From NCBI GenBank assembly GCA_013407085.1, contig JACCGJ010020840.1:62001-126000 (forward strand): 64,000 bases of DNA, in the 5' to 3' direction. The stretch is from Atriophallophorus winterbourni (lineage: Eukaryota; Platyhelminthes; Trematoda; Plagiorchiida; Microphallidae). This document shows positions 13,101 to 21,485 of this stretch, piece by piece. The first letter of the stretch is position 1; every line of letters begins with the position of its first letter. The position numbers were made by a program, and so were the translations under genes. Under the pieces are notes generated by a model, which was not told the DNA's origin, did not search any database, and saw only the letters and a list, made by a program, of their open reading frames with translations.

Positions 13101-16100
13101 CACCGTGTGAGTATTTAGCAATGTGAACGGCATCAGATTGCCCCACGTAAATAGCCAAATTGTCCTATAGTGCTGACAGAAAGCACGTATTTATGGCAGT
13201 TCAAACTGATGTAAGTGGATGGCCAAGAAGTTGTGTGTTGTGACAGGTTTAAAATAATCTACAGAAAAGTTGCTTACGCGAGTACTGTCTGTCTAAAAAT
13301 AAGTGTGCATCGTTGCTTTCTGTATTGCTGAATTCATACACGTTTATCTTATAGATGATTGGAAAGTCCCAGAACTAGCTTTGTCGCTCTGTGCTGCAGA
13401 TTTTCAAAAAGATGAATATATTCTTTCAACCAGGGATTCCACATTTGTACAGTATTGGGGAGTGCTCTTTGGTAACTGTTTGTAAGCCATACATGTATAA
13501 AATCTATTCCTGTATTGATATAACTCCTCTAAAATCGGTGAAGTTGCTTTTTGTAATCAATACCTCGAGTTCAGGAAGACTTTAAGCGTCCTCAGGCTGT
13601 ATATCTAAGCAAAATCTACTTCTAAACTACCTACTTGCATTTGCTGACTTTTGGAAGTGAAACGCGTGCGACATGATGCTTCCTTAAGTCCTGGTTTTAT
13701 TCCTCGAACCTGGTGAGAACTATCATGGATGCAAATTTGTTTGAGAAAGTGAACCACTTCAACTTCCGTGAAGCACTTCGGGTTATCATGAACACCAATT
13801 CAACCAAAGTTGGCCAGAATCAAAATATTTCATTCAGTTCATTCAGTCCTCTCCGTGCCGGGTGCCAGTGGTTCCGGTCTGTCGCTGCTTCCGTTGCCGT
13901 CTGCACCGTGAATCCTTGTGCATGTAGTTCGCGTTCCAACGTTCTGCGCCAAGTTTCCTTGGGCCGTCCCCTTTTTCGTTTACCTTGCGGATGCCAGTGC
14001 ATGGCTACCTTCGTATGCGAACTGGGATCCATCCTGCAGACATGACGGAACCACGGATCTGTTGTCATCGTTTCCGTAGCAATGTAGGTTTTACGGGATA
14101 GGGTTGCTAGCCCTAAGCCCAACCCTCCTCCTTTCTCAGACGGGCTTGGGACCGTCCTTGGCGGAGTTGAATCAAAATATTTAATTCCTATTAATTACCG
14201 CAATTCCAACCTTGTCCTGGTGAGATCCAACAGTCCTTTTACTTCAAAGATACGGGTTGCATCAGGATATGGGTGTTTGCTCCTATCGCTTCATTGCTTG
14301 TAACCGAGGATACACGTTATATCACCGACTAATGCACTTGTTTCAAACGCTATTCAATTATTTCTCGATTGAAGACGCGTTAGGTGAGGAGCTGGATTTT
14401 CAGTCACATCTAGCCTCGTCTTATGCTATTTTTGTAAAAAAACATATTGCGAAAATCGAATTGTTGTGTATTCATCATAGTCACGGAGCTAAATAACTGG
14501 GCGCGAGTGAGATTGGTATTGGAGCCAAGCATACGTTTGATACCTAAGCCTAAAATATCAGTGTAATTTGAATTCTCTCCTTTTCGTACTATGCTGGATA
14601 TCACATCATGAGAAACCATTTTATATAGATTGCACACATCGTCATATCACATTCAAAATTTTCGATACATAAAATATTCCCGAATATAATTTAACTACCA
14701 GTGTTGTTCCACAAGTTTCTGTAATGGATAGAGTAGTTTATAATGATCCCTCGGAGATTGATGGAAAGAAACCTAGTGTTTTATACCAACAACAATATAA
14801 CACGATAAATTATTAACCATAAGCAGTTGACTTGAAATTTCAACGAGTTACCGTACATTCATGAGGTTTTATAGATAGAGATTTGCCATTTTTGTTGTTT
14901 GTTTGTTGTTTTGTTGTTTCGTTCGCATACAAAGATGGTTCTCCATGCATTGATAGGAAACATATTCGAGCCTTTGCGTCTGAGTATATTAACGTTTGAA
15001 GATCACTCTTCAGTGCTACACAGTCTATATCGGAAACTATATGCCAAGGTTATTTTGTCTCATCTCATTGGAATTGCATTTGATGTCATTAACAAGGAGA
15101 GTAAATAAATGCTCACCTTCGCACTAAGGCCGAAATTACAGGTTTGGCACATAAGTTGGTAGGGCGTGCTTTGTTCGACTCCAGTGGATCTAAAAACAAA
15201 ACAACCGAAATACCGAACATTTGCCTGAATTCCTAGCAAGAGCAAGTCTTTATACTTGCTTTAAAAATATTCGTGGATAGACATTAAAGAGCATCTCATC
15301 ATCGAGAAAACGTTTACTTGATAAACAGAAGCGCTTGGGCCAAGTAACCTAATCAAGGTGCCTGTTTATATTGTTTCCTGCAAGGAATTCAATACACGCC
15401 TAACTACACAGTTGATAATTGCGTTAATACATAACTTTATAATTAATACGTACTTGAGGCCAACCATGGAGTACGTTGTTCAGGCTTGGTCACCCTGGCT
15501 ACAGAAGGACATCAGCCTCTGGCAGAGAATATATTATCGGACCACCAAGCTCGTACGTGGTTTATAGCACAAACAATACGAAGATCGTATTACAAGTCCC
15601 AATCTCTTCGACTCTCGCTACCGCTGTCTTAGAGGTGACTTGTTCAGTATATTGCCTACCCTCAACCATCCCCTGAATAAACTATTCACACGACTACCAC
15701 CCTCAACCAGCCGGAGTCATGGCTACACAGTACTTAATCCCGACTCGAGATTGAACTGTCGAAGTTATTTTTATTCTGTACGTGTATGATTTACCTGGAA
15801 CTCCCTACCCTGTAATGTTGCACATTCACCCAACTTGGATATATTCAAATCGAACTTAGACAACTTCATGTCCAAGCATTGAACCTATATAGTATACACC
15901 ATTAAAGCTTTGAACTTTGAGCCCATGCATCAAAGTAAACTATACATCTAGATCCCATGGATTTACATGTGCCATCCAACCGATTGAAAACAGTTTCTGT
16001 CCTATGGACTTTTACATGATTCCTGAACTGCTCAGTAAGCAAACAAATCCCGTTTTTGCTACCAATGTTATTCGTAATTCCCATATTATTCTATGGTTTT

Positions 16101-18856
16101 TGTAAACCTATATTCTTTTAGGCCATTAAATTGAATTGAATTGAATACTTCCATCCTGCTCGAAGCTAATGTTCGCGCTTGAATTAATCGGTTTCATTGA
16201 CAATGAATAGACTCAATGTTATAGTTCAATTAGATCACAATATTATACGGCTGGACTGCGGTGTCATAGTCCATTTCGCTTTCAAAACGTAAAACTCGAT
16301 TACCTTAACCATAATTTGGAACGTCTTGAAAAACAGTCCATCAGTCACACCCTCGTTTAGTTGTACTTGGCACATTATATATTGCAAACACCATTTGCCC
16401 TGACGCCATCATCCATCATTCATTCAACTGCTGTTTTCCTTCGATAGTTTCAGTCAAAACATAAGATGAAAATAAATATTACCAAAACCCATTGAAATCT
16501 GGTTAATTTCGTTTCATTTTCAAGCGGAATGCTCTCAATTAACAAACAAATTTCTGTTGGTTTGTTCTTCGCCACATTTCATGATGCATTGAATTAGATT
16601 ATTTTGATAAAATTTCCTTTTGGTTGAGTATTATGTCTGAACTTATCGCTTGGTAGTAAGAACATGATCTGGTTTCAGGCCTGTGATTTGTGCTTTTGGG
16701 CAGGTTTGGATTCACACAAACCAAAGCTTTCATAGAATGCCATTCGGTTAAAAACCGAACCGGGTTATTGGGCTTTCATTTGTACAAGAACTACTAGGAA
16801 GAGCGTCAGCAGCACGAAACGACTCGTAAATAAAAAAAACTGACAGTCCATTAGCTGGACAATTTCATAGAACATTTACTTTGATATCATCACGGTGTGA
16901 AGCGATCGCACACAAATGGTTAATTCAGAGTTTGGATATAATTTCGTTGCTTTACCTTTGCGTTTTTAAATGACCTTGGGCGGTCGGCGGTTGGACGGTT
17001 CACCTTAGCCTTAGCCTTAGATTTTGTATCGTTTTCGTTCCATCAACCGAAATCTAGGGTCGCAATGCGCACAAGCCACCGCAAACCGATGTTCCGTTGC
17101 ACTATTGGTGACCTGAAATGAACACGTGCTCCGACCACGTGATCGTACACACCTGATGCATACCATCTGCGTATGTCCTCGTGGCTATTTCGGCGTATTG
17201 AATATGCGCCGGCATATAGACCGCATAATGAGCACCGTTTTTTAACGTTACTGCCCAAATTGGACACACAATGATCATTGATTATGGGTGGTTACTTATC
17301 GTAAGATACTGAAACGTTTTTCATCGATTGTTATGTATTTAAACTTTGTTTGTGGAATGCAAAATAGCCATCCGAAAAATTTCAACTGAAAGAACTAAGA
17401 ATAATACTGGAAATGTCCCATGATTTTTGACCCAAGTTAAACAGGTACAGCATTTAAATATACATGTAACGAAAGCAAGAAGCATGCATATAAAATGCCC
17501 AGCACGTCCTATCGTTTCCTGTTGTAGCGGATCGGATGTGTTTACGAGAATGTGAATGCTTTCTAGAACATATGCATCTAAATGATTTTACAGAACAATT
17601 TGCAAAATACCCTCAGTAGCGCACCTTTGGAGTGGAATGCAGGTGATATTTCACCTGTCCCAATCTTACCAATTTGGGTCAGTCACAAACTCACAAGTTC
17701 AGCCATCTCTGTCTTTTGTTGAATCTACGGTTCAACACAAACAGAATGATCGTTTATATCAATGGTTGCACAAAGCCTTTGTTCGTTTGTCATTGACCTG
17801 GCAGTGTAAACCGTCGTGTTGATGTCACTCTACTCGCTCACGAAAATTGATCGAATGCATATTCCGTTCTAGGTGTAGGCACCTCATCTCAGTTTGTTTG
17901 TACTTACTGGCATATAGAAACAGCAGCTCTTTAAATAGTACCCTTCCTCATGAAAGACGCTGCACATTATGCACCAACTAAGCATTTCGTGTGTTGACAA
18001 GATTTAGGCGTATCCAAGAGTGCGACTCGTAAAAGCTTCAGTTAGGATGAGTAGCCTTGTTCGATTAGGGTTGGAAACCTAATTATGAAATGCTTCGAGA
18101 TCGATTCGATCTAAAGATGGTAATCTAAAAAGCAAATGTTAATCATTGCGTTCGCCATCACATTGGCTCAATGCTACTTGCTGATATCACGGAATCATTA
18201 ATGACATCCCGACCGTATTTTCATTGAAGATTTACATCGCACAAATTCCAAAATATTTTTTACGTATACAAGCCACAGGAAATAAATTTATGTGTTTGGA
18301 GGGAGTGAATGATTGTTAGCTAAAAGTTCATAATTGTGATCAATATTCCGATTATGCCTGCGAGCACTAAACACTTGAAGATAGACAAACTAATCACGAT
18401 AAACTTTTACTGAGGACACAGATTACACATCAATGGATGTACTTTTTATTAACACATGTACTCTACATGTTTCTTCATAAATCACAAATGCTGAGTAGAA
18501 TTCAAAACTATTTTGTTCATTCCCTTACTCTTTGGTGCCAATAAATTTCATTCTATTTTTGAAAGCAAAATGGAACAAAGGCGCTGTATAGGTTTCGTAT
18601 ATTTCACAATTTTCGCGAGGTTTACAGCGTTAAAAAAAGAATTCGCGGGAAAATATAAATGAGAAAACTCATCAGTGAATTGCTTTTGTTACAATTTCTC
18701 AGAGAGCACACCTCTCTGTTTGTTTCAGCCGAAAGAGCTGAAAAATGCCAAAAAACATTTGATTAATCAGAGTTCAAAGACAAACTGATTTCAATTAGTT
18801 AAAAATCGGATGTACTCACCGAGTTTCATACAGACATTGGACTGAACTAAATGCCT
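547..18856 (-). CDS. hdc: Headcase (HECA) homologue, 3'-partial, eight exons
   Basis: Exons in transcript order: 18856-18820 (ATG at 18829-18827), 15189-15117, 12481-12150, 7556-7350, 6871-6628, 6462-6173, 1537-1359, 1132-547. All intron phases match, giving about 640 codons with no internal stop. The Headcase N-terminal Cys/His region runs from about residue 112 to 207 (CAVPAGLC, then [11 protein letters not shown] joined across an intron to [11 protein letters not shown]). A Ser/Asn-rich linker follows. The central Headcase block lies near residues 430-640, with [38 protein letters not shown] and [12 protein letters not shown]. Family knowledge: fly Headcase restrains branching and imaginal-progenitor growth and acts with Unkempt downstream of insulin/mTOR; human HECA is a cell-cycle regulator. 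The last exon ends inside the conserved block, so further exons lie left of base 1. Two of the seven visible donors are GC rather than GT. The family call is secure; the first two exons are less certain. Confidence 0.86.
1359..1537 (-). CDS. hdc: Headcase exon 7
   Basis: The acceptor is GTATCTGAAACAG and the donor is GAT followed by GTGAGT. The C-terminal end, [13 protein letters not shown], corresponds to the conserved IFxRRxDFxxF motif that opens the central Headcase block. Phase 0 at the 3' end matches the next exon. Confidence 0.75.
2075..2610 (-). mobile_element. Non-LTR reverse transcriptase C-terminal tail, relic
   Basis: The minus strand encodes [19 protein letters not shown], then a basic K/R-rich run, then [15 protein letters not shown]. 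This is the post-RT tail seen in many metazoan non-LTR elements (GHVxRMxxxRLPK, YGELxxG, RPxLRYKD, WExxAxDRxxWR). It lies in a Headcase intron. A second copy of the same tail is at 53.9-54.2 kb. Confidence 0.6.
3490..3605 (-). mobile_element. Fragment of RTE-like 5' module (minus copy)
   Basis: The reverse complement resembles 39390-39500 and 56080-56120, sharing GGTGCTGGGG(A/G)CATCACTTGTA and a following AGCTC...CTA(C/T)GG stretch. It is a short piece of the untranslated region that precedes the endonuclease ORF in the RTE-like element at 39 kb. Confidence 0.4.
3950..5130 (+). mobile_element. CR1-like reverse transcriptase relic
   Basis: Fragments across several frames read in CR1 order: a pre-RT linker ([19 protein letters not shown]), [35 protein letters not shown], then a palm-like [10 protein letters not shown] near 4960-4985. 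Frame breaks and stops are frequent. It sits in the Headcase intron between exons 7 and 6, opposite to the gene. Confidence 0.65.
6173..6462 (-). CDS. hdc: Headcase exon 6
   Basis: The acceptor is TTGTTTATTCTTCAG and the donor is AACG followed by GTAAGT. It encodes a Ser/Asn-rich linker ([16 protein letters not shown] ... [15 protein letters not shown]). Phases on both sides fit the flanking exons. Low-complexity linkers of this kind separate the two conserved blocks in Headcase proteins. Confidence 0.65.
6628..6871 (-). CDS. hdc: Headcase exon 5 (GC donor)
   Basis: The acceptor is TTTCCTTCATCTCAAG. The donor is CCAG followed by GCAAGT, the textbook form of a GC-AG intron, and it is the only donor found that keeps phase with the next exon. 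The exon encodes a polar linker starting [19 protein letters not shown] with no known domain. Confidence 0.65.
7350..7556 (-). CDS. hdc: Headcase exon 4, rest of N-terminal Cys/His domain
   Basis: The acceptor is TTTTTTCCGCAG and the donor is ATCG followed by GTAACA. It reads [19 protein letters not shown] near the start and [12 protein letters not shown] near the end. Joined to the previous exon this gives the C-x4-C ... H-x2-C-x3-W pattern of the Headcase N-terminal domain. The conserved RARSWS/NLW block of insect and vertebrate homologues is not obvious, so the middle is diverged. Confidence 0.7.
8752..10217. repeat. 1.47-kb foldback: two 5'-truncated CR1-like copies head to head
   Basis: The left arm (8752-9442) is the reverse complement of the right arm (9454-10217). 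At the centre, 22-bp arms match perfectly (9421-9442 and 9454-9475) around an 11-bp spacer. Outward the match continues, with indels, to both 3' tails (TTCAAGGATTTATG on the left, its complement at about 10200). Each arm encodes the same RT C-terminal sequence ([11 protein letters not shown] on the left arm, minus strand; [18 protein letters not shown] on the right arm, plus strand). Both 3' ends point outward. Confidence 0.85.
10230..11880 (-). mobile_element. CR1-like RT relic, minus strand
   Basis: Reading the minus strand from 11880: the EN-RT linker, [16 protein letters not shown], then the RT with [72 protein letters not shown] and a decayed palm LFADYMKI. At least four frame breaks are present. 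Its 3' side abuts the foldback at about 10.22 kb. Confidence 0.75.
12150..12481 (-). CDS. hdc: Headcase exon 3, start of N-terminal Cys/His domain
   Basis: The acceptor is CTTTTCTGGACAG and the donor is TACG followed by GTGAGT. The first two thirds encode a Ser/Asn/Gln-rich low-complexity stretch. The end reads CAVPAGLC, then about 15 residues, then [10 protein letters not shown]. This matches the opening of the Headcase N-terminal domain, where a CxxPxxxC motif is followed by VxCxxxxC. It ends in phase 1, completed by the next exon. Confidence 0.75.
12482..13816. other. Intronic stretch without recognised content
   Basis: This part of the Headcase intron between exons 3 and 2 contains only short chance-like frames; the longest, minus 12698-12964, matches nothing I know. 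Confidence 0.4.
13817..13830. repeat. Target-site duplication, left copy
   Basis: GAATCAAAATATTT, identical to 14169-14182 on the other side of the insertion. Confidence 0.8.
13831..14168 (-). mobile_element. 5'-truncated RTE-like insertion with target-site duplication
   Basis: The minus strand encodes an uninterrupted RT tail: [37 protein letters not shown] and [14 protein letters not shown]. This is the widespread RWxGHVxRM...[14 protein letters not shown] tail of RTE-type elements. It ends in a TGAATGAAC-type 3' repeat at about 13831-13850. Direct 14-bp repeats flank it, so it is a discrete and probably young insertion in a Headcase intron. Confidence 0.8.
14169..14182. repeat. Target-site duplication, right copy
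   Basis: GAATCAAAATATTT, identical to 13817-13830. Confidence 0.8.
15117..15189 (-). CDS. hdc: Headcase exon 2
   Basis: The acceptor has a clear T-rich tract ending TTTTTAG and the donor is AAG followed by GTGAGC. In the frame that joins the next exon it reads [17 protein letters not shown] and continues to a split Ser codon. The segment is a poorly conserved N-terminal extension, so the call depends on splice sites and phase. Confidence 0.5.
15440..16147 (+). mobile_element. CR1-like 3' fragment with AATTG tail
   Basis: The plus strand encodes the RT C-terminus: [28 protein letters not shown], then after frame breaks [12 protein letters not shown] and [19 protein letters not shown]. The fragment ends at about 16126-16147 in tandem AATTG units, a plausible 3' terminal repeat. 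It lies upstream of Headcase exon 2, on the opposite strand. Confidence 0.7.
16148..17808. other. Unassigned stretch
   Basis: No gene recognised. The minus frame at 17043-17267 includes [20 protein letters not shown] but lacks convincing splice signals and matches no family known to me. Confidence 0.4.
17809..17955 (+). mobile_element. RTE-like 3' UTR fragment
   Basis: It shares blocks such as GATGTCNCTCTACTCG and GTGTAGGCACCTC with 34850-34930 and with the reverse complement of 39860-39930. It therefore belongs to the 3' UTR of the RTE-like family found at 34.5-35.1 kb and 39.7-40.4 kb. Confidence 0.6.
18820..18856 (-). CDS. hdc: Headcase exon 1 (putative start exon)
   Basis: This 37-nt exon candidate ends in a strong donor (CTCG, then GTGAGT). 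An ATG at 18829 opens MKL, and an in-frame TAG lies just upstream at the proposed acceptor. Its phase-1 end fits the next exon exactly. No homology is visible in so short a piece, so the assignment rests on splice signals and phase. A longer 5' exon using the same donor is possible. Confidence 0.35.
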
Positions 18857-19308
18857 CTACATAAAAACCCCAATAGCCTAGGGCAACGCTACAACAACTT
18901 CTGATGTATGGTTCTGAATTCCATGTTGAAAAACCAGGTATCAATGTTTCCTTAGTAATTATGAGTAGAGAGGTTGGTAGTAATATGAAACTGTGCTGTG
19001 AGAAACGGCTCAAAATTAAGGTGATTGAGTGCATTTTGATGGTGTACAAAAGAGATGAACGCTTGTATAAGATATTCGAATTCCTGGGACCATTAGAAGC
19101 GGTTCGCTTGGATGGAAATGGAGCAATGTTCCTAAGATCCCGTGTTCCACGTGGAAGTCAAGAGGCTAATTCACGTCAATTTTTTACGAACAATTTGCGT
19201 GAACAAACATGGAACATTAGTCACCAAAAAGCATTTCAACACTTGAGACGCAATCGCTTTCTTGTTTTTCATTTTAGCACTATTGTTGGTCATGCAAAAC
19301 TAATCTAA

Positions 19309-21408
19309 CCGCGGTTTCAAATGAAGACCATGTTTACATTTTCATCACTGTTTCAATACTCGGTGAAACTAAGCTGAATGTTTCACTACGACCAGAACAA
19401 TCACTTCCTAACCGGCATGAGAGGTTAGGTGAAGAACGGGTTCAGTGTTAAAACTCTTGCTCAAATATAAATGTTTTGATAATAGCTACTAGCAATTAAT
19501 CAGTAGTCATAGAAGAAGAAGAAGAAAATGACTTTATTCGTGGTAGTAGATACTCGACTAAACCTAAGTGATCATATTATTTCAAACTATCAAGTAGAAC
19601 GGTGGTAAGTTTCTTAGCACTCAGCATGGTTGTCATCTTTTACGTTATAAGTTGTGTTCATTAAATAACATAATTTATTATACATAACGGTATACATTCG
19701 CTTTTGAGTACGGATTTGGGGGATGTGAACAACACCACACATTTGTCCCATTAGAATTAGATCCGAATAGTTATCTTGAAGCTGAGCGCTTCATCTTAAA
19801 ACAGAACCTTAAATTATAACCCATTCCGTGGATCGGAGAGAACAAACTTTAAAAAACTTACATTTTGTATTACCGATTACAGTTAATAACCTTACCTCTA
19901 TCAAGGTTACAAAAATATTGTGACCATTTTTTCTCAACAATAGTCAAATTTATGTGAGGAAACGAAGGTTTTACTTAGTTAATGTTTCTAAATCTATTTA
20001 ACATGCCAAGGTCTTTGTGTTAGTGGCCCATAGGTTCAGCCATTTTTTCTTGCAAGACTCTTTAAATCGGTATTTAATTGACCAAGGCTCCATCATGTTT
20101 GTTTACATCCTGACATGCTAGTACGACTCATTTCTGAACACCAGCTAAGTACACGCAGAAGCGATTCACAAAATGCCTCAGAATGATGTGTGAGGGGTTT
20201 CAATTTTATAAGGTATTTCGTATGAAACACGGTATTTCAATGAAATGGCGACACACATGAATCAAATTTGAATGCAATTGTTCCGATCAATTTATAGCTT
20301 ATTTTTTCGCTTCTGATACAAGGGCTTAATCTGGGCAATGATGATAGTCGGAAAAGGAAGATGAATAAGTAACGATTCACCTGCGACCTTGTGCGCCTTT
20401 TCAATGAAGAGCTGGTAGTATAACCATGGGTGGCAAGTCACTTTGGCAAAGTCAGGATCAGTTATTTAACGTTCATCGAATCCAGCTTAGATAGATCGCT
20501 TTCAGTTGATCCTATGGCACGTATGTCAGAGAAAATGTCAAAAAATAAACATTTATTATCATACATGGGTTAAATCCTGATTTATTTTGTGTTTGTGTTA
20601 GTGCTGAGCGCGAGCGTATGAAGATACTCGTACCATAGGACATATTTACTGCAAACTTGGCAGTCTTACTAATATTGAGTTCTTCTGGATGTTGGCGTCC
20701 GCTGCACCGTTCAGTGTTGCGTTAAGTAAGATCTATGTTGTCTAGATTGTCACTGTGGTATGCATCCAAACGTGTGTAGCGTAGGCTGGATCGGTAAATA
20801 GGGATTAAAGAACTGTCACATTTCGGTGTACATTTTGATTGGAATTATATGTTTCTCGATCCTAACGTGATGTTCACTGGATGTTGTAGCGCTTCCTACA
20901 GATATCTTAACCTTTAAGTTCATTAAAGCTAAAAGAATGGATTTACCTTACTAATACGTTACACATGTGGATGATTGGCTCAAGGTGCTACTGATTATAT
21001 TTGATATGCCAAAGACCTGAGACACGCAGACTGTAACTGCTCAATGTTTCTCGATACGCAATTGGCTGACTGCTCGATGAGCATATTATCAATACTTCGT
21101 TGCTCTGTCTAAGGAAAAATGGAAGATACTGTGGACATTACGTTTTGTTTTGGATGAGGGAAGGCATATTTTCATACACCGTCCGTATCAAGTGACTAAT
21201 GATTTTGAATTTTCATTCTTTACCATTACCAAACAGTTTAGAAGAGAAAGGATTCTGTGCAACATCCTACTCCCTTTGTGAGTCGTAATCACTGAATGTA
21301 TGCAAATAAAATGCTTGAAGTTGAATCCTGTCTGTCCTTTTGATGATGACCTATGTACTACAACTACAAGCCACTGTAATTTCAGTTTAAGCCTATTATT
21401 ATTTGGGC
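19309..21408. other. Intergenic region, nothing recognised
   Basis: A (GAA)n-like tract lies at 19511-19527. Otherwise there is AT-rich sequence without long frames, splice-like exons or repeats I can identify. It separates the Headcase 5' end from the 3' end of the intronless minus-strand gene. Confidence 0.4.
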
Positions 21409-21414
21409 TTTATT
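21409..21414 (-). terminator. Polyadenylation signal of the 694-codon gene
   Basis: Plus-strand TTTATT is AATAAA on the minus strand, about 72 bases past the stop codon at 21486. Confidence 0.5.
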
Positions 21415-21485
21415 CGAACACAGTTTTTGACTAATATACGTTACAAAATAATCAGGGTGTACCGAATTAAATACCAAAGCTTACG

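Noticed and set aside
17043..17267. Cys-containing minus-strand frame ([15 protein letters not shown])
   Set aside because: No supporting splice sites, phase fit or recognised domain; kept only as an unassigned note.
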